Assembly: GCA_947568835.1 (NCBI GenBank)
Contig: OX387608.1
Coordinates: 4,936,001 to 5,000,000 of the forward strand
Direction of reading: 5' to 3'
Source: Protonemura montana
Lineage: Eukaryota > Arthropoda > Insecta > Plecoptera > Nemouridae
DNA length: 64,000 nt
A model generated the notes under the pieces. That model was given only the letters and a program-made list of their open reading frames with translations, made no database searches and was not told the DNA's origin. The translations under genes were made by a program, and so were the position numbers. Positions 31,584 through 42,400 of this stretch are shown piece by piece (the stretch's first letter is position 1; every line of letters begins with the position of its first letter).

Positions 31584-33623
31584 TTATTCATCGTCAACAT
31601 TGTCGTCGTCCGAAATATCGCACGGCACAGCGGCGTCTTCTTCCAGGCTTTGGTAAAATGGGTGATGGATCGGCGGTACATACTTTAAGAGATCTTTTAA
31701 ATCTCTGAGTTTTAATGGATTGATGGGCCTGGCTGAAGCAAACAGATGATTCTCTTTGACACTTCCGATGTTGGACGGTCGTCCAGACACCTTTGGTTTG
31801 AAATCTACTTTAAAGAAGCACCCCATCTCACTGAAGTTGTACCGAAACTGCATTTCATATGGAGATCCGGCTTCAAACTTCATCCACTGAATCTTTAACC
31901 ACTGGACTGGTTCCAGTGTGCTGGTCTGCTTACGATTGACAAAGCACCGTTTTACTTTATCGGTCGAGAAAAAGTGCTGCTTTTCCATGACATGCACAAT
32001 GAAAGGATTTTTACGTTTACATTTTCGCACATGGTTGTACCAGTCCTCTGGAACATTGACACACGAAACATGTCTTCGCGCTGCTTCGATCACACCGAAG
32101 TCGGCATCATTCGGTAGGTAACTGTGCCCAGAAACCATGAATTTGTGTTCGATGACTGCAATATTTAGCTCCGGAGCCTGCAAGAGTTTTAGTAGCGTCG
32201 CCACCATATTGAAATTCCGGTTCTGGCCGGAGCAACAGTCGCTGTACATAACGATGTGTGTGTGCGTGGGCTTTAAATGCTCCATAAGGTGCCGGATGAG
32301 ACAAGACGTTACTTCTTGCGAGCCACGTGACGCAGTACCTTCATGCCACATGTACATGTGGCCCACATTATCCGGGTAACTGTGGATCCCAAGGTTGTAA
32401 ACCCAGAGCTGACGCTTATAATAGGCTTCCCCCACGCTGAGCTCAGGCACCGGTAACGTTTTTTCGAGATCGAACGTGAAAACATACTTCGTTTCATCCG
32501 CACTTTCCTTATCTTGGCGTAAATGGACCCGTGCAGCTTCCGCTTTCTGATGGTGAAGGTTCAATGTCGCCGTCATCTCTTCCCTTGTCTCTTGGCAAAC
32601 TTCAGCATCTATCTTATTTTTCATGGAGTCGCACGTTCGGCAGGTGTCTTTCTGGCGACTTTTAAAACTAAGATTAAAATTCTCATTGAAAATTTTATCG
32701 TAGATAAATCTTGAAACTGGAGTTATACCTTTCTCCAGACAAAAATTATTTTTATAGCAATCGTACATGATAGTTGGTGTCAACGTAGGAGGCAGAAATT
32801 TCTTCCTTGTTTGATTGCGGCAGTAATGGCTCTCATAAAATGGAAAGGAGTTGACATGGGCTTCGACAGCCTCAACATTCTCACGAGAAGTTTTATTACT
32901 GGGAGGATGCTGTCCACGCTCGTCACTCCCAGGAGTGGTTTTGCCAAGGCATCTGGTTAAACGTCCGTCAGAAATGCTAAATGTACTCAAAAAAAATTGT
33001 TTGCACACTTTAACATCGACACCATCCGATTTCAAGTGATACCCGTAGGTCTTGGCCTTGGGAGCTCGTGTGTTTGCACGAGGTCGCTTTTGTTTTATTG
33101 CATTAACCGTCACAATACCAACAAGAAAAGCATTTTGGGCCCTGAAATTAGATATTTTCCAGAAAGATTCGAAATGCTTGCGTCTTTCATCCTCTGGACA
33201 CTTTTTGTGGCATTCTGCTTTGCATTTACAAGGTACATGAACGAAGGTCTTTCCGTCAACTAATTTCTTTACAGTGGAAAGATAAGCTTTTCCTGAGTTA
33301 CGGTTCGCTTTGCGTAGCGAACGCGCCCACGCAGCAGTGTTGCGCTTTCGCTTCCTTGATCTACGTTCCTCGGGTTCGGCGACAGCAGCAGGGTCCGCGA
33401 CAGCAACAGGGTCCGCGACAGCAGCAGGGTCCGCGACAGCAGCAAGAGCCGCAACAGCAAAAGTGTCCTCGGCAGGAACGGTTTCCACGGCGCCTTCATC
33501 GCCACTCGTGGCGGAGTCTGATGATGACGTTTCTTTCTCCCCTGGCTCAAAATCGGACCCGCTTGAATCACCTGTGTCTTCAAATTCCACCACAGCATTC
33601 AAGATGTCTTCGTCAGTCAACAT
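31584..33623 (-). CDS. transposase-like protein of the 31246-34080 element (679 aa)
   Basis: Single open frame filling the element. The N-terminus is acidic and Ser-rich, with an Ala-Val-Ala-Asp-Pro repeat at about residues 58-85 coded by an 18-bp tandem repeat. Cys clusters follow: CKCKAECHKKC and, later, CRTCDSMKNKIDAEVC. The core contains YSDCCSGQNRN and FMVSGHSYLPNDADFGVIEA, hallmarks of a large family of arthropod transposon ORFs (I believe the DUF7869-type region, from memory). By position, the Asp in YSD and the Asp in NDADFG are candidate metal ligands. No disabling mutation is seen. Confidence 0.78.
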   Translation of the reverse strand: MLTDEDILNAVVEFEDTGDSSGSDFEPGEKETSSSDSATSGDEGAVETVPAEDTFAVAALAAVADPAAVADPVAVADPAAVAEPEERRSRKRKRNTAAWARSLRKANRNSGKAYLSTVKKLVDGKTFVHVPCKCKAECHKKCPEDERRKHFESFWKISNFRAQNAFLVGIVTVNAIKQKRPRANTRAPKAKTYGYHLKSDGVDVKVCKQFFLSTFSISDGRLTRCLGKTTPGSDERGQHPPSNKTSRENVEAVEAHVNSFPFYESHYCRNQTRKKFLPPTLTPTIMYDCYKNNFCLEKGITPVSRFIYDKIFNENFNLSFKSRQKDTCRTCDSMKNKIDAEVCQETREEMTATLNLHHQKAEAARVHLRQDKESADETKYVFTFDLEKTLPVPELSVGEAYYKRQLWVYNLGIHSYPDNVGHMYMWHEGTASRGSQEVTSCLIRHLMEHLKPTHTHIVMYSDCCSGQNRNFNMVATLLKLLQAPELNIAVIEHKFMVSGHSYLPNDADFGVIEAARRHVSCVNVPEDWYNHVRKCKRKNPFIVHVMEKQHFFSTDKVKRCFVNRKQTSTLEPVQWLKIQWMKFEAGSPYEMQFRYNFSEMGCFFKVDFKPKVSGRPSNIGSVKENHLFASARPINPLKLRDLKDLLKYVPPIHHPFYQSLEEDAAVPCDISDDDNVDDE
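33375..33455 (-). repeat. 18-bp in-frame tandem repeat
   Basis: About four copies of a gggtccgcgacagcagca-like unit coding for alternating Ala, Val, Asp and Pro within the 679-aa ORF. Confidence 0.8.
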
Positions 33624-33884
33624 TTTATTATTTCGTTGTTATCTGCAGACAAAATTCGGACAGACACAATATTAGATCTTGCAAAAGTAATACATAACCA
33701 AACTTTTTTTTTGAAGTTTCCCTTTAGAGCATTATTTTTTACTTACAGCTTCGCAAGTTAAGCAAATATAGTAAAGAGAACACTATTTAGTAATACCACC
33801 ATAATATAACCCATAAGATAACGCATAATAACCGTGGTTACTCACCATAACAGTCTTTTCTTGATCTTGCTGTCACTTTACATT

Positions 33885-34066
33885 GACTTGCACCACTTTT
33901 GCACTAAGAAAATGATCAGTAAAATAAACCAGTCGTGTTGGTGATGCATTCTAGTAGCCAAAAGATGAACCTATGACTTGCACCACTCTGACACAGACAT
34001 ATTGCGATATTTGAAAGGTAATTGAATGCAGCTTCTCCAAAGTTATATTTCGTGACTTACACCACT
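33885..34066 (+). repeat. three subterminal repeats GACTTRCACCACT
   Basis: Copies at 33885-33897, 33976-33988 and 34054-34066; the last overlaps the TIR. The spacing is 91 and 78 bp. They lie upstream of the transposase ORF, so they may be transposase-binding and promoter sites. Confidence 0.6.
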
Positions 34067-34262
34067 CTGGTTCTGAGGGGTACAATATGAATATTCACAA
34101 TAATATGTGAATATCACACCCCATGTCAGCGTTAAGAAAATTCTGACTGATCTTGGGTGAGGTGAGACACACTAGCAACAAGAAGAAGTAGGGTGGGACT
34201 CTGATGCCTTTTCACAGCTTTAATCAAGAAGCCTGCCTGGCAAGGTCTAGATGGGGTATGGT

Positions 34263-34560
34263 CATTCTCAACCAAAATCACCCGGCATGACCATAGCCTC
34301 AAACTTAATCTACGGCGCTTTAAGACAGACATCGTTCTACACTCGTTCCTGGGTAGGACATGTCGACTCTGGAACTGACTGCCTGCAGAGAAGATAAAGA
34401 CCCTACCTACTGCTTCTCAATTGGATATCATACTCTCCACTTGACCATTGTATTGCATTCATTGTATTGGTCCACTTGTTTTGCTGCAGCCACCAAACAA
34501 TGTCTTAATGCCTAAGCTAAATAACCGTAATAAATAAATAAAAATAAAAATGTTTTATCC
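34263..34560 (+). mobile_element. LINE 3' remnant with A/T-rich tail
   Basis: Encodes a degraded LINE C-terminus (RFKTDIVLHSFLGRTCRLWN, LPAEKI) and ends in AATAAATAAAAATAAAA. Confidence 0.6.
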
Positions 34561-36219
34561 ACAAATCAAATTCTTGCAGGTTAAGATACAATAATAATGA
34601 TCTCAGTGTTGAGGAATGGTCATCGAAAGAGTCATGGACGCTAAATTTGTAACATTTTAGTCCCAAATAGAATATTCTAGTATATATTTTGTAAATTTGT
34701 TCATTTTTGTATTTTTGAGCTTGAAGCTCAAAGTTCTTCAGCTAAATAGACCACGAATACACATTATAAATCACAATGTAACTTTCTGTAAAGCAAATCA
34801 AATTACTTCTCATTAAAAATTTCTGAACATACTATGGAATTTTTAGCTTTCCAACTCTCTTAATTTTTCTCCAAAAATAAAACTTCACCCATCCGCACTT
34901 CACAACTTTAATTGCATTCACAAGACATTTGTACGATAACCAAAGGAAAACACATTATTCATTACGCTTATCATTTATTCAAACAACCTACCTTTGAATG
35001 TTGATTCAAAGGTAGGTACAATACCAATTAAATAATAATCAGTTGATGTCTCCATCTAAAAAAATAAACATTGCATCATCTCACACATTCTTTAGTTAGT
35101 TTTTTTAATCAATTTAGCACATACATAGTAATTTTATTAACTAAGAAACTCATGGAAAGTGACACGAGGAATTTCAATAAGGCACCGTTTTGTTTTATTC
35201 CAAAAATATTTGGCTTTCCATCTTTTTCTGAATACTAAAGTAGCTTTCTACAATGATTTTATTGATACGAATAGAACATTTAATTGAGAAATGCAGTTCG
35301 CCAGGAAATTATACTCTAGAAAATAGGAATACCTACAACGTTGGCAGTTTTGTTCAAAATTCAAATTCGATCACTGCACGCTGCCAAGAACCACTCTAGT
35401 CTACTACAAAACAATTTGTGAATTATGGCTAAATCTTAAATGTAATACAACTTTAACTTGCACACTGGTCAGATTACTTTACAATTCACAATTCGCAAAA
35501 TAAAAACATGAATATATCGAGTCCTGTGAATGACGTTTTTCACAAAATAATACTTCACAATTCACTACTAAAAACTAAATTGTTGAAGATTTACACTATT
35601 GACTAAACGGAGAACGACCCGGGAGTTGGTACGGGTGTGGAGGCCAACATTCGCTAAATTTACTTGACACGTTTGCTTATTTTTACACTTTCAAAACATA
35701 GCAAAATTGTAAACTTGTGTATTTTGAGACTTGAGGCGTGTTAAAGTAAATATTTTTATTTTCAGTGACGTTGGTGATAGGTATTTGACATCATATATTA
35801 TTTTGATATCATGAATTCCAATCTCCCGTTTGCATTGCCAAAATCTTGTCTTTGTTCATGAGAAACGTAGGTAATAAACCACATCCATGTTTGCATTTCC
35901 AACTTTGGGGGATTTTTGTTAACGATAATGAAGGCAACTCAAACTTTTTAAAGTCAATGAACAGAATTTTAACTGAAGACTTTGCTATGCCACTAATGTA
36001 ACAGATTTTAACGTCTTCAATTAGTCGTCTTCTGGTTTATTAAATTTTGAAAACTAACATTTCCTCGACCGAGAATCTGTGATATTAAACATCTGGCAAA
36101 AATTATGAGCTGTTCCTTGTTGCAATCACGTTTTACCAAATGAATAAGAATTCCAAACACCGATAATGATTCTGCGACTGGCCCCCTGTCCACCCTGCTG
36201 CCGCCAAACTTTTCGGAGT
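34561..36219. other. 3' flank of the axotactin-like gene, AT-rich, nothing recognised
   Basis: Contains a perfect small hairpin (cctacctttgaat ... attcaaaggtagg) at 34988-35018 but no coding sequence I can support. Presumed 3' UTR or intergenic. Confidence 0.4.
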
Positions 36220-36404
36220 TCAGTCCAGCGAGAGCACCGACTCCTTGCTTGCTCGCGTGGTGTTCGGAGAGGTTAGCCGTGGCCCGCCCAGGTAGCTGAT
36301 GGGGTTCCCAAAGGTGCGGTGCTCGTCGGAGAGGAACACAGGCGACAGCATGGCGCCAGGTACCAAAGCACGTTCGGTGCCACGAGCCGCCGGCCTTAGC
36401 GGAT
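36220..36404 (-). CDS. axo: axotactin-like terminal exon of the long splice form
   Basis: Acceptor ttctcgtttcag. In phase it reads DPLRPAARGTERALVPGAML, SPVFLSDEHRTFGNPISYLG and TRASKESVLSLD, then TGA. GC content and codon use match the other exons of the gene. Confidence 0.72.
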
Positions 36405-39400
36405 CTGAAACGAGAAAGTTACGGTGGGAGACACTTGATGAAATTTCTTGCTTGATCCGGAGGTTTTCCACGATAGTCTTACTGGTGAATGATTTAAAAT
36501 TTTAGACTTGTCTTAAGGGCTCTGTTTATAGCCTCTGGTCATGCGAAGACGGCATAAAACTGCCTTACTGGTTATCTGTGAAAACTGTTTAATTATTCAG
36601 TCTCAAAATTTTAATTTGAAAGGAAATACATAAATACGGTCGTAAATTAGAGTCGTCTGAAGAATTTTACATATCTATGATTCTTTTCGGTACTGGTGTT
36701 GATTTTTGTTACTGTTTTCGAGTCCTTTCTGTTTGGTTTTGGTACGTTTTGGTCAAAAAGTCAAAGGTTACACCACAACCAACCAGCACCATAGTAAAAG
36801 CAGGTACTATGTATTTAAACTCTAATTCGAAAGAATTGTAATTCATTGTAGAAGCTTGCGTGCACATATGTAGCAGTCGAGCAGAATTGGTTCTGACCTC
36901 TAGCTTCAGACCCGTTGTCGGCAAATGTCGACGAAGGAGAGTTGTAATCGTCCTGACTTGAACCCACTTCTTGTCCCTGATGCAAAACACACGCGATTAG
37001 CGGAGCAACGTCGTAGGAAAACTTGCAGGCGTAAATGTCTAGAAATCTAAGAAAACACTTATACGAAGATATTAAATGGCCGTGTAACAGTCCATTTATT
37101 GACAGAAGCGGTTAGTTTTACGCACATCACAATGAAAAACTACAACTAATTTAGCTAACTTAAAGTGGCTACGTTTAAGAATTCTTCTCCCATGCTAGGG
37201 CAACGTTTGGTGTGCTTCCCATAGGTCAAGGGTTAAAACAGATGAGATATTTAAAAACTCTGCATTTTGATAAAACTTCATGGCCCATTTTTGAAACTCA
37301 TATAATAAAGTTTGAAACAATGATTGCTGAAAATTTTGCATTGAGAAGTACGACATTATTTACCGTTCAGTTTAATTTGTGCTGTGATTATGACCCAACT
37401 CTGAAATTTATATTTTGTTTGTAGGTCTAAGCAGAGTAAATAATTTAATAACATCCCCAAGTGTGTTTCTGTTTCGTGTCTCTCCTCCCAAATTCATGCG
37501 CAGGTTCCCAAATCGGACAGGGATACGACCAGCACGCGTACACCGACAGAATTAAAATCGTAGCATGCGGATTGTAAAAAATGGGCCTTCACCTTATCGC
37601 TAAAGAAGTACCAATTAGTGCGTGGACGACGCTCTCTTCTTGTCAGGCGCACGGGGTTGCGAGGAACGTGACTTTCCTCTCAACGCTCTGTTTCGTTAGC
37701 GACTGAAATACACGTTAGTGTACCACAAAGGTCACAAGCAACAGATGTTAGTTTCAAGCAAAATCTAGGGTTAATTGTTATTGGTTTGAGCTACACTCTA
37801 GTTATACGCTGTGTTTTTTAAATTATTAACTGCTTGTGGTCATCAAAATTAGCAGTTGAATATTTTCTTTTTCTTTTTAAATGGGTATTGTAGAACTGGC
37901 ATGACCTTTTGAATGAAACATAACATTTTACATTAAGTGCTTATGCCATGGAACTGAACTATAGGATGCCTACTTGATGCCTACCTAACTTATTTATATT
38001 AAAATCAGTGGTGTTTCTTTCAGACTAGAAATCAAGCGTTAATTTCTGAAAGTAGCAGCTATGACCGATATCTTATGATGTTTAAATGTTTAGAACAAAC
38101 TAAAAATAATCACAACGAGTTAGAGCATGTTAAGACTTACTTTCTACGACAGTTTCTTGCAAAATGCGACATTCATGCACGTCCTGTTGTCATTCAGTAC
38201 TAAAATGCAGATGCACGCCACAAATACCCACCTCTGTTTCAAGCATTACTTCGAACGTCAGAGTTCAAACAAGCATTAGTAACCGCAAACACATTTCCAA
38301 ACCATGCGCTTAAAAATAACATGGCTAAAAAATAGGAAGTTAGCTAAAATTTCACTCGACCAGAAGTAATACCAGGACTTGGAAGAAGGCATGTTACATT
38401 ATTGTCATAGAACATTTTATTTTATTACAAAAAGATTTACAAAAGAGTTATAGATGAACACAGTGAAGGCTGCAACTACATAATCGATTGATTTTTTTTG
38501 GTAGCACACATAACCTGCTGCAGCGTATACTTTCGGTTTCGATTCCAAATTGGTTTGTAGATCTTTGGTAAAGCACATGTCAGACTTGAATTACAATACT
38601 AAATAAAATACTGGCCAGCTAGCAAAATTCAGAACTAGAGATCTCAGAAGCTAGTAGAGAAGAGATAACACAATAGGTAATATTAAAGTAACCCATGGTA
38701 ATAAATAAAAGAAATAAGTACTTTGAGACCAATCAGTCTGGGCCAAGTCTTTGATAAGCTATTTTGAATCAAAATAATTAAACGCTGAGGAAACATTGCG
38801 ATCAGCAATCGAAGATGCAAACTAAAGCTTCGTGGTAGGCATATTTTAAGAGCTGTCACTAAAAAATCAGAGGAGGGAAGCAATTGTTTTAGGAAAACAA
38901 TTTAATTAAAGAATCTGCTTTAAAGCCCAAACCTCCCATCAATGAAACCTGGTAATGTGATTTATAGCTCCTTCAACATTTAAATTCCTTGTTATTTGTT
39001 ATTACCACATTATTTGAAAAGACAGTAATGTAGAAATAACAAGTTATTCAACAATTTTTTTAACTATTTAGTTTAAAATAAAGTAGCTAAGTTTAAGTAC
39101 GTTGAAGTATTCTAAAATACTTAAAGTAGTTTACGGTAAAGTACTCAGTGACAGTTTCCAAAAATAAAACCTACCACAGAAATAAGATTCCAGTCAAGCT
39201 TACATTCTACTAGTTTCGACTCGTCGTAGCGACCTTGTGGTCAGTCGAAAGCGTAAGCGTTTAGCGTAACTTCGCTGATTGTGCTAAGGGGAGCCATTCG
39301 CTTGAGCTGGCTTACCGGTTTGCTGCGTGGAATGTCCAACAGCTCCTGTTCTTCCTCGTCTTCCCCCACCCCCTCTTCATCTTCCTCCGCTATGCTGTGG

Positions 39401-42400
39401 TGGTGAACTCTCGGCTCATCTTCCATGGACTAGAAAACGCGATAGGAACATTAAAAAATAACGAAAAAAATGGCGAATGTTTGAAAAAAATATTTAAGAA
39501 CTAGGTTAGTTTTACTGGTTTTCTAAAAACTTCCTAAAAGACTAGGAAGTAGTAAGCATGATTAGCAAAAGGTCGAAAAAATTAGTTGTTTTACTTCGCA
39601 TTCAAAAAGCCAGTTTCAAACATTTTTTTTCAAAACTAGTTCAAAACTAGATTAGATAAAGTAGAGATTAGTTGTAAAATCTTAAAAGTGAATATTTAAT
39701 TCCTTATTTCAATCAGATTGTCTTTGTTTTTGAGATGGATGAATGGGAGATAGAACAAGAATTGCCTATTGACTTTTAAACTAAACAAATTTTGAATTTT
39801 GCAATCTGATTTAGACTATTTTTGTAGACTATTTTCTGTAATTTTGAAGTATTTCTTGTAACCTATAATTCAAGAGAAATTCATTCAAACTTCAGATGGT
39901 TAATCTTTAAGAATGTGATTGATTGTTGCATGTTGCAGTGATTGATTGCACCTACCTAACCGAACAAGATACAAGAATGCAAGCATATTTCACTGAACGC
40001 TCCAAACATCCAAAAGTCAACGTAAAATAAAAATTCTCACCACTGGCACTTGAGTTTGTTTCCCATCGTTCTCATCATCGACCCCGTTCTCCACCGGCTT
40101 CTCTTCTCCCGGCGGCGACAACGGGATCTGCACGTAGTCGTTCTTGACAATCGGTTTCAACTCCGCTCCGTTCTTCTTCTCTGTTCCGTTCACCTGAGGC
40201 TTCGGCTTGTACGCTGTCAAGGTCGGGTCCTGGTACTTGGCCGGCTGCCCTTTCTGCCACAAGATGGCGGCGTCGGTCTCTTCCTTTCGCTTGCGCTTCT
40301 TGTACGACTGGTTGTTGCGGTAGACGAGACACAGCGAGAGGATCACGACAGCGGCAAAGAACGTTGTCAGGATCAGGAAGATCGCTAGAGACAAAACAAT
40401 CATTACAAATCAAAACATCCTAAGCCCATTTTAGTATTTTGATCTGATATTTGTGAATTTATTAATAACTGAGAAGTAACACTTTTCAAGGCATGGCTTC
40501 TGCTATGAAAAAACTTTCTATGAATAATCTAGCAAAACTAAGCTAATGTTGCAACAAACTGTAAGTTGATTTGTTGTACATAAACAAAAGCTTAACTCGT
40601 GGGACTTGAATTTATGCGAAGACTAACTGTTTATGGTGCAATTTGGAAACGTACTGGATTTACTGGACCAGTAAAAAATCATACTAGATTAAGGGCAACT
40701 GGAGATTCTTTTCTCATTAGACTTTGCCAAATCCAGTAAAATTTTAATGAAAGAAGTCGTGAAGAAAAAGATTGTATTCTAGTAGGAACTCGATGATAAT
40801 TATCTGATGTATTGATTGTGACATTTAAAACCTATTTACCATCAACGATCGATCGTAAATTGTGTAAGAAAATGTCTTATTAACTAAATCACATGTTCTG
40901 TAAGAATTTAAGTTACCAAATAACTTTCACTCTTCTTATACCAGTGTATATTGTCTGAACTGTCGTAAGTATTCGTCCATTGTCACCATAATAAAAAGTA
41001 GCTGACAACTGCCTGTTAGAAGATGTCGCGAATGTTTGAGTTCCGTTACTGGAACTATTTGCTTCACTGGACGTGTACTGGAAACCAATACTGGATCCAA
41101 TACATTTACGTTGAAATACCATATTTCACAGTCTAGACTGCAGTCGAGTACTGAAGAGAAATTAATCTGTCGGTGCTTTTATTCCTTTCCCAATTACACC
41201 GCCAAAATTTACAGAGCAAGAAAAGAGACCAGAGAGCAAGTAACTCTGCCAGTTGAACTTGTGAAAGTTGGACTGGGTCAGAATCACATGCCCAGTCGAA
41301 CACGTGAAAGTTGCACTGGGGCAGAGTCACATGTCCAGTCGAACACGCCAGCAGAGAGACAGGAAGAAAGGTCCCTGACATTGTAGAGGAAAGTCTTCTC
41401 ATGGCTCACCTTGCGTGGATCCCGTCTCGATGATGGATGCGTCGGTGTAGGTCGACTTGTACTCGATGCGCCTGGGCGGGTCTTCCACCCATGCCTTGTC
41501 CAGCCCCTGCAGAATCATCGTTGGCTACATTACGCTTGGGTCAAGTCCTTGCCCCACCCACCCACTGCTACGCCCAGAAAGGGGCCGACTCACGTACAGC
41601 ACAACTGCTGAGCTTGTAACGAGAATTTGTTGCGGTTGCTTAACGGTTAAACTGTCGCAAGTTCTCGGAATTTAATGGATTTGTTATAAAATATTCAGCG
41701 AGAAGTTTCTTCAGCAGTTGAATGCTTGTTTAATTCAGTGTTTGTAAACATTTACTTATTTGGGAACAAATAAACAGCTTACGTTATCTGAGCAGTTTGA
41801 AAATAAGCTTGTAAATTGTTAGAATATATTAATTATTTTTGATATCCTAACGTGTTTGTGTGTTTGTTACATTGTTGGTACTTTTTAGCATTTTTTCCGC
41901 ATTTACCAGCTTTAAAGTATGACAGCAGCGTCGAGCCTTTTCCTCATATAAGAGGCAATTCAGAAAGTTTTGTAAGAACCAGTTTAAAAATCTAAAATAC
42001 TGAGATCAAATATTGTGCAATTGCAGTATGCAGTCATAGACTGTCATGCACTAGACATACTTTTGAAATAAGATTTAATGAAAAGAGCAGGCCACTCCGT
42101 GTGCCAAGGAAGTTAGAACATCTTGGCAGAGCAAATACGCATTTAACGCTAATTAAATGGCATGCACTAGCAAAGAATTAAACATGCTTATGATAAAAAA
42201 AAATAAGTATCAACAAACACATTCTAAGGCAAAGAATCAATCAACGTTCGCATGCCGGTGGGGATTTTTGTCAAAACAAACTCAATAAGTACTTTTTGTG
42301 TATATTAAGTGTTTGCTCTTTTGTGAAAGTTTTGCAGTCCTACGAAGAACAGAGTAAGACTTTCAGCCTGAAGATAACGGAGCAAACTCCGTTGAAACGT

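Larger units (their letters stand above)
31246..34080 (-). mobile_element. DNA transposon, 2.8 kb, with ~30-bp TIRs and an intact 679-aa ORF
   Basis: The ends are CCCCTCAGAACCAGAGTGG and its reverse complement, matching for ~30 bp with one difference. No clean target duplication is visible. Inside the promoter-side end, GACTTRCACCACT recurs at 33885, 33976 and 34054, probably subterminal binding sites. The superfamily was not identified. Confidence 0.85.

Noticed and set aside
34988..35018. Small perfect hairpin as an intrinsic terminator or ncRNA
   Set aside because: A 13-bp stem with 4-nt loop in AT-rich eukaryotic intergenic DNA; no supporting context.
40050..40413. Overlapping ORFs of 112 aa on both strands
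   Set aside because: Out-of-frame readings of the transmembrane and tail exon; only the phase-consistent frame gives a membrane helix.
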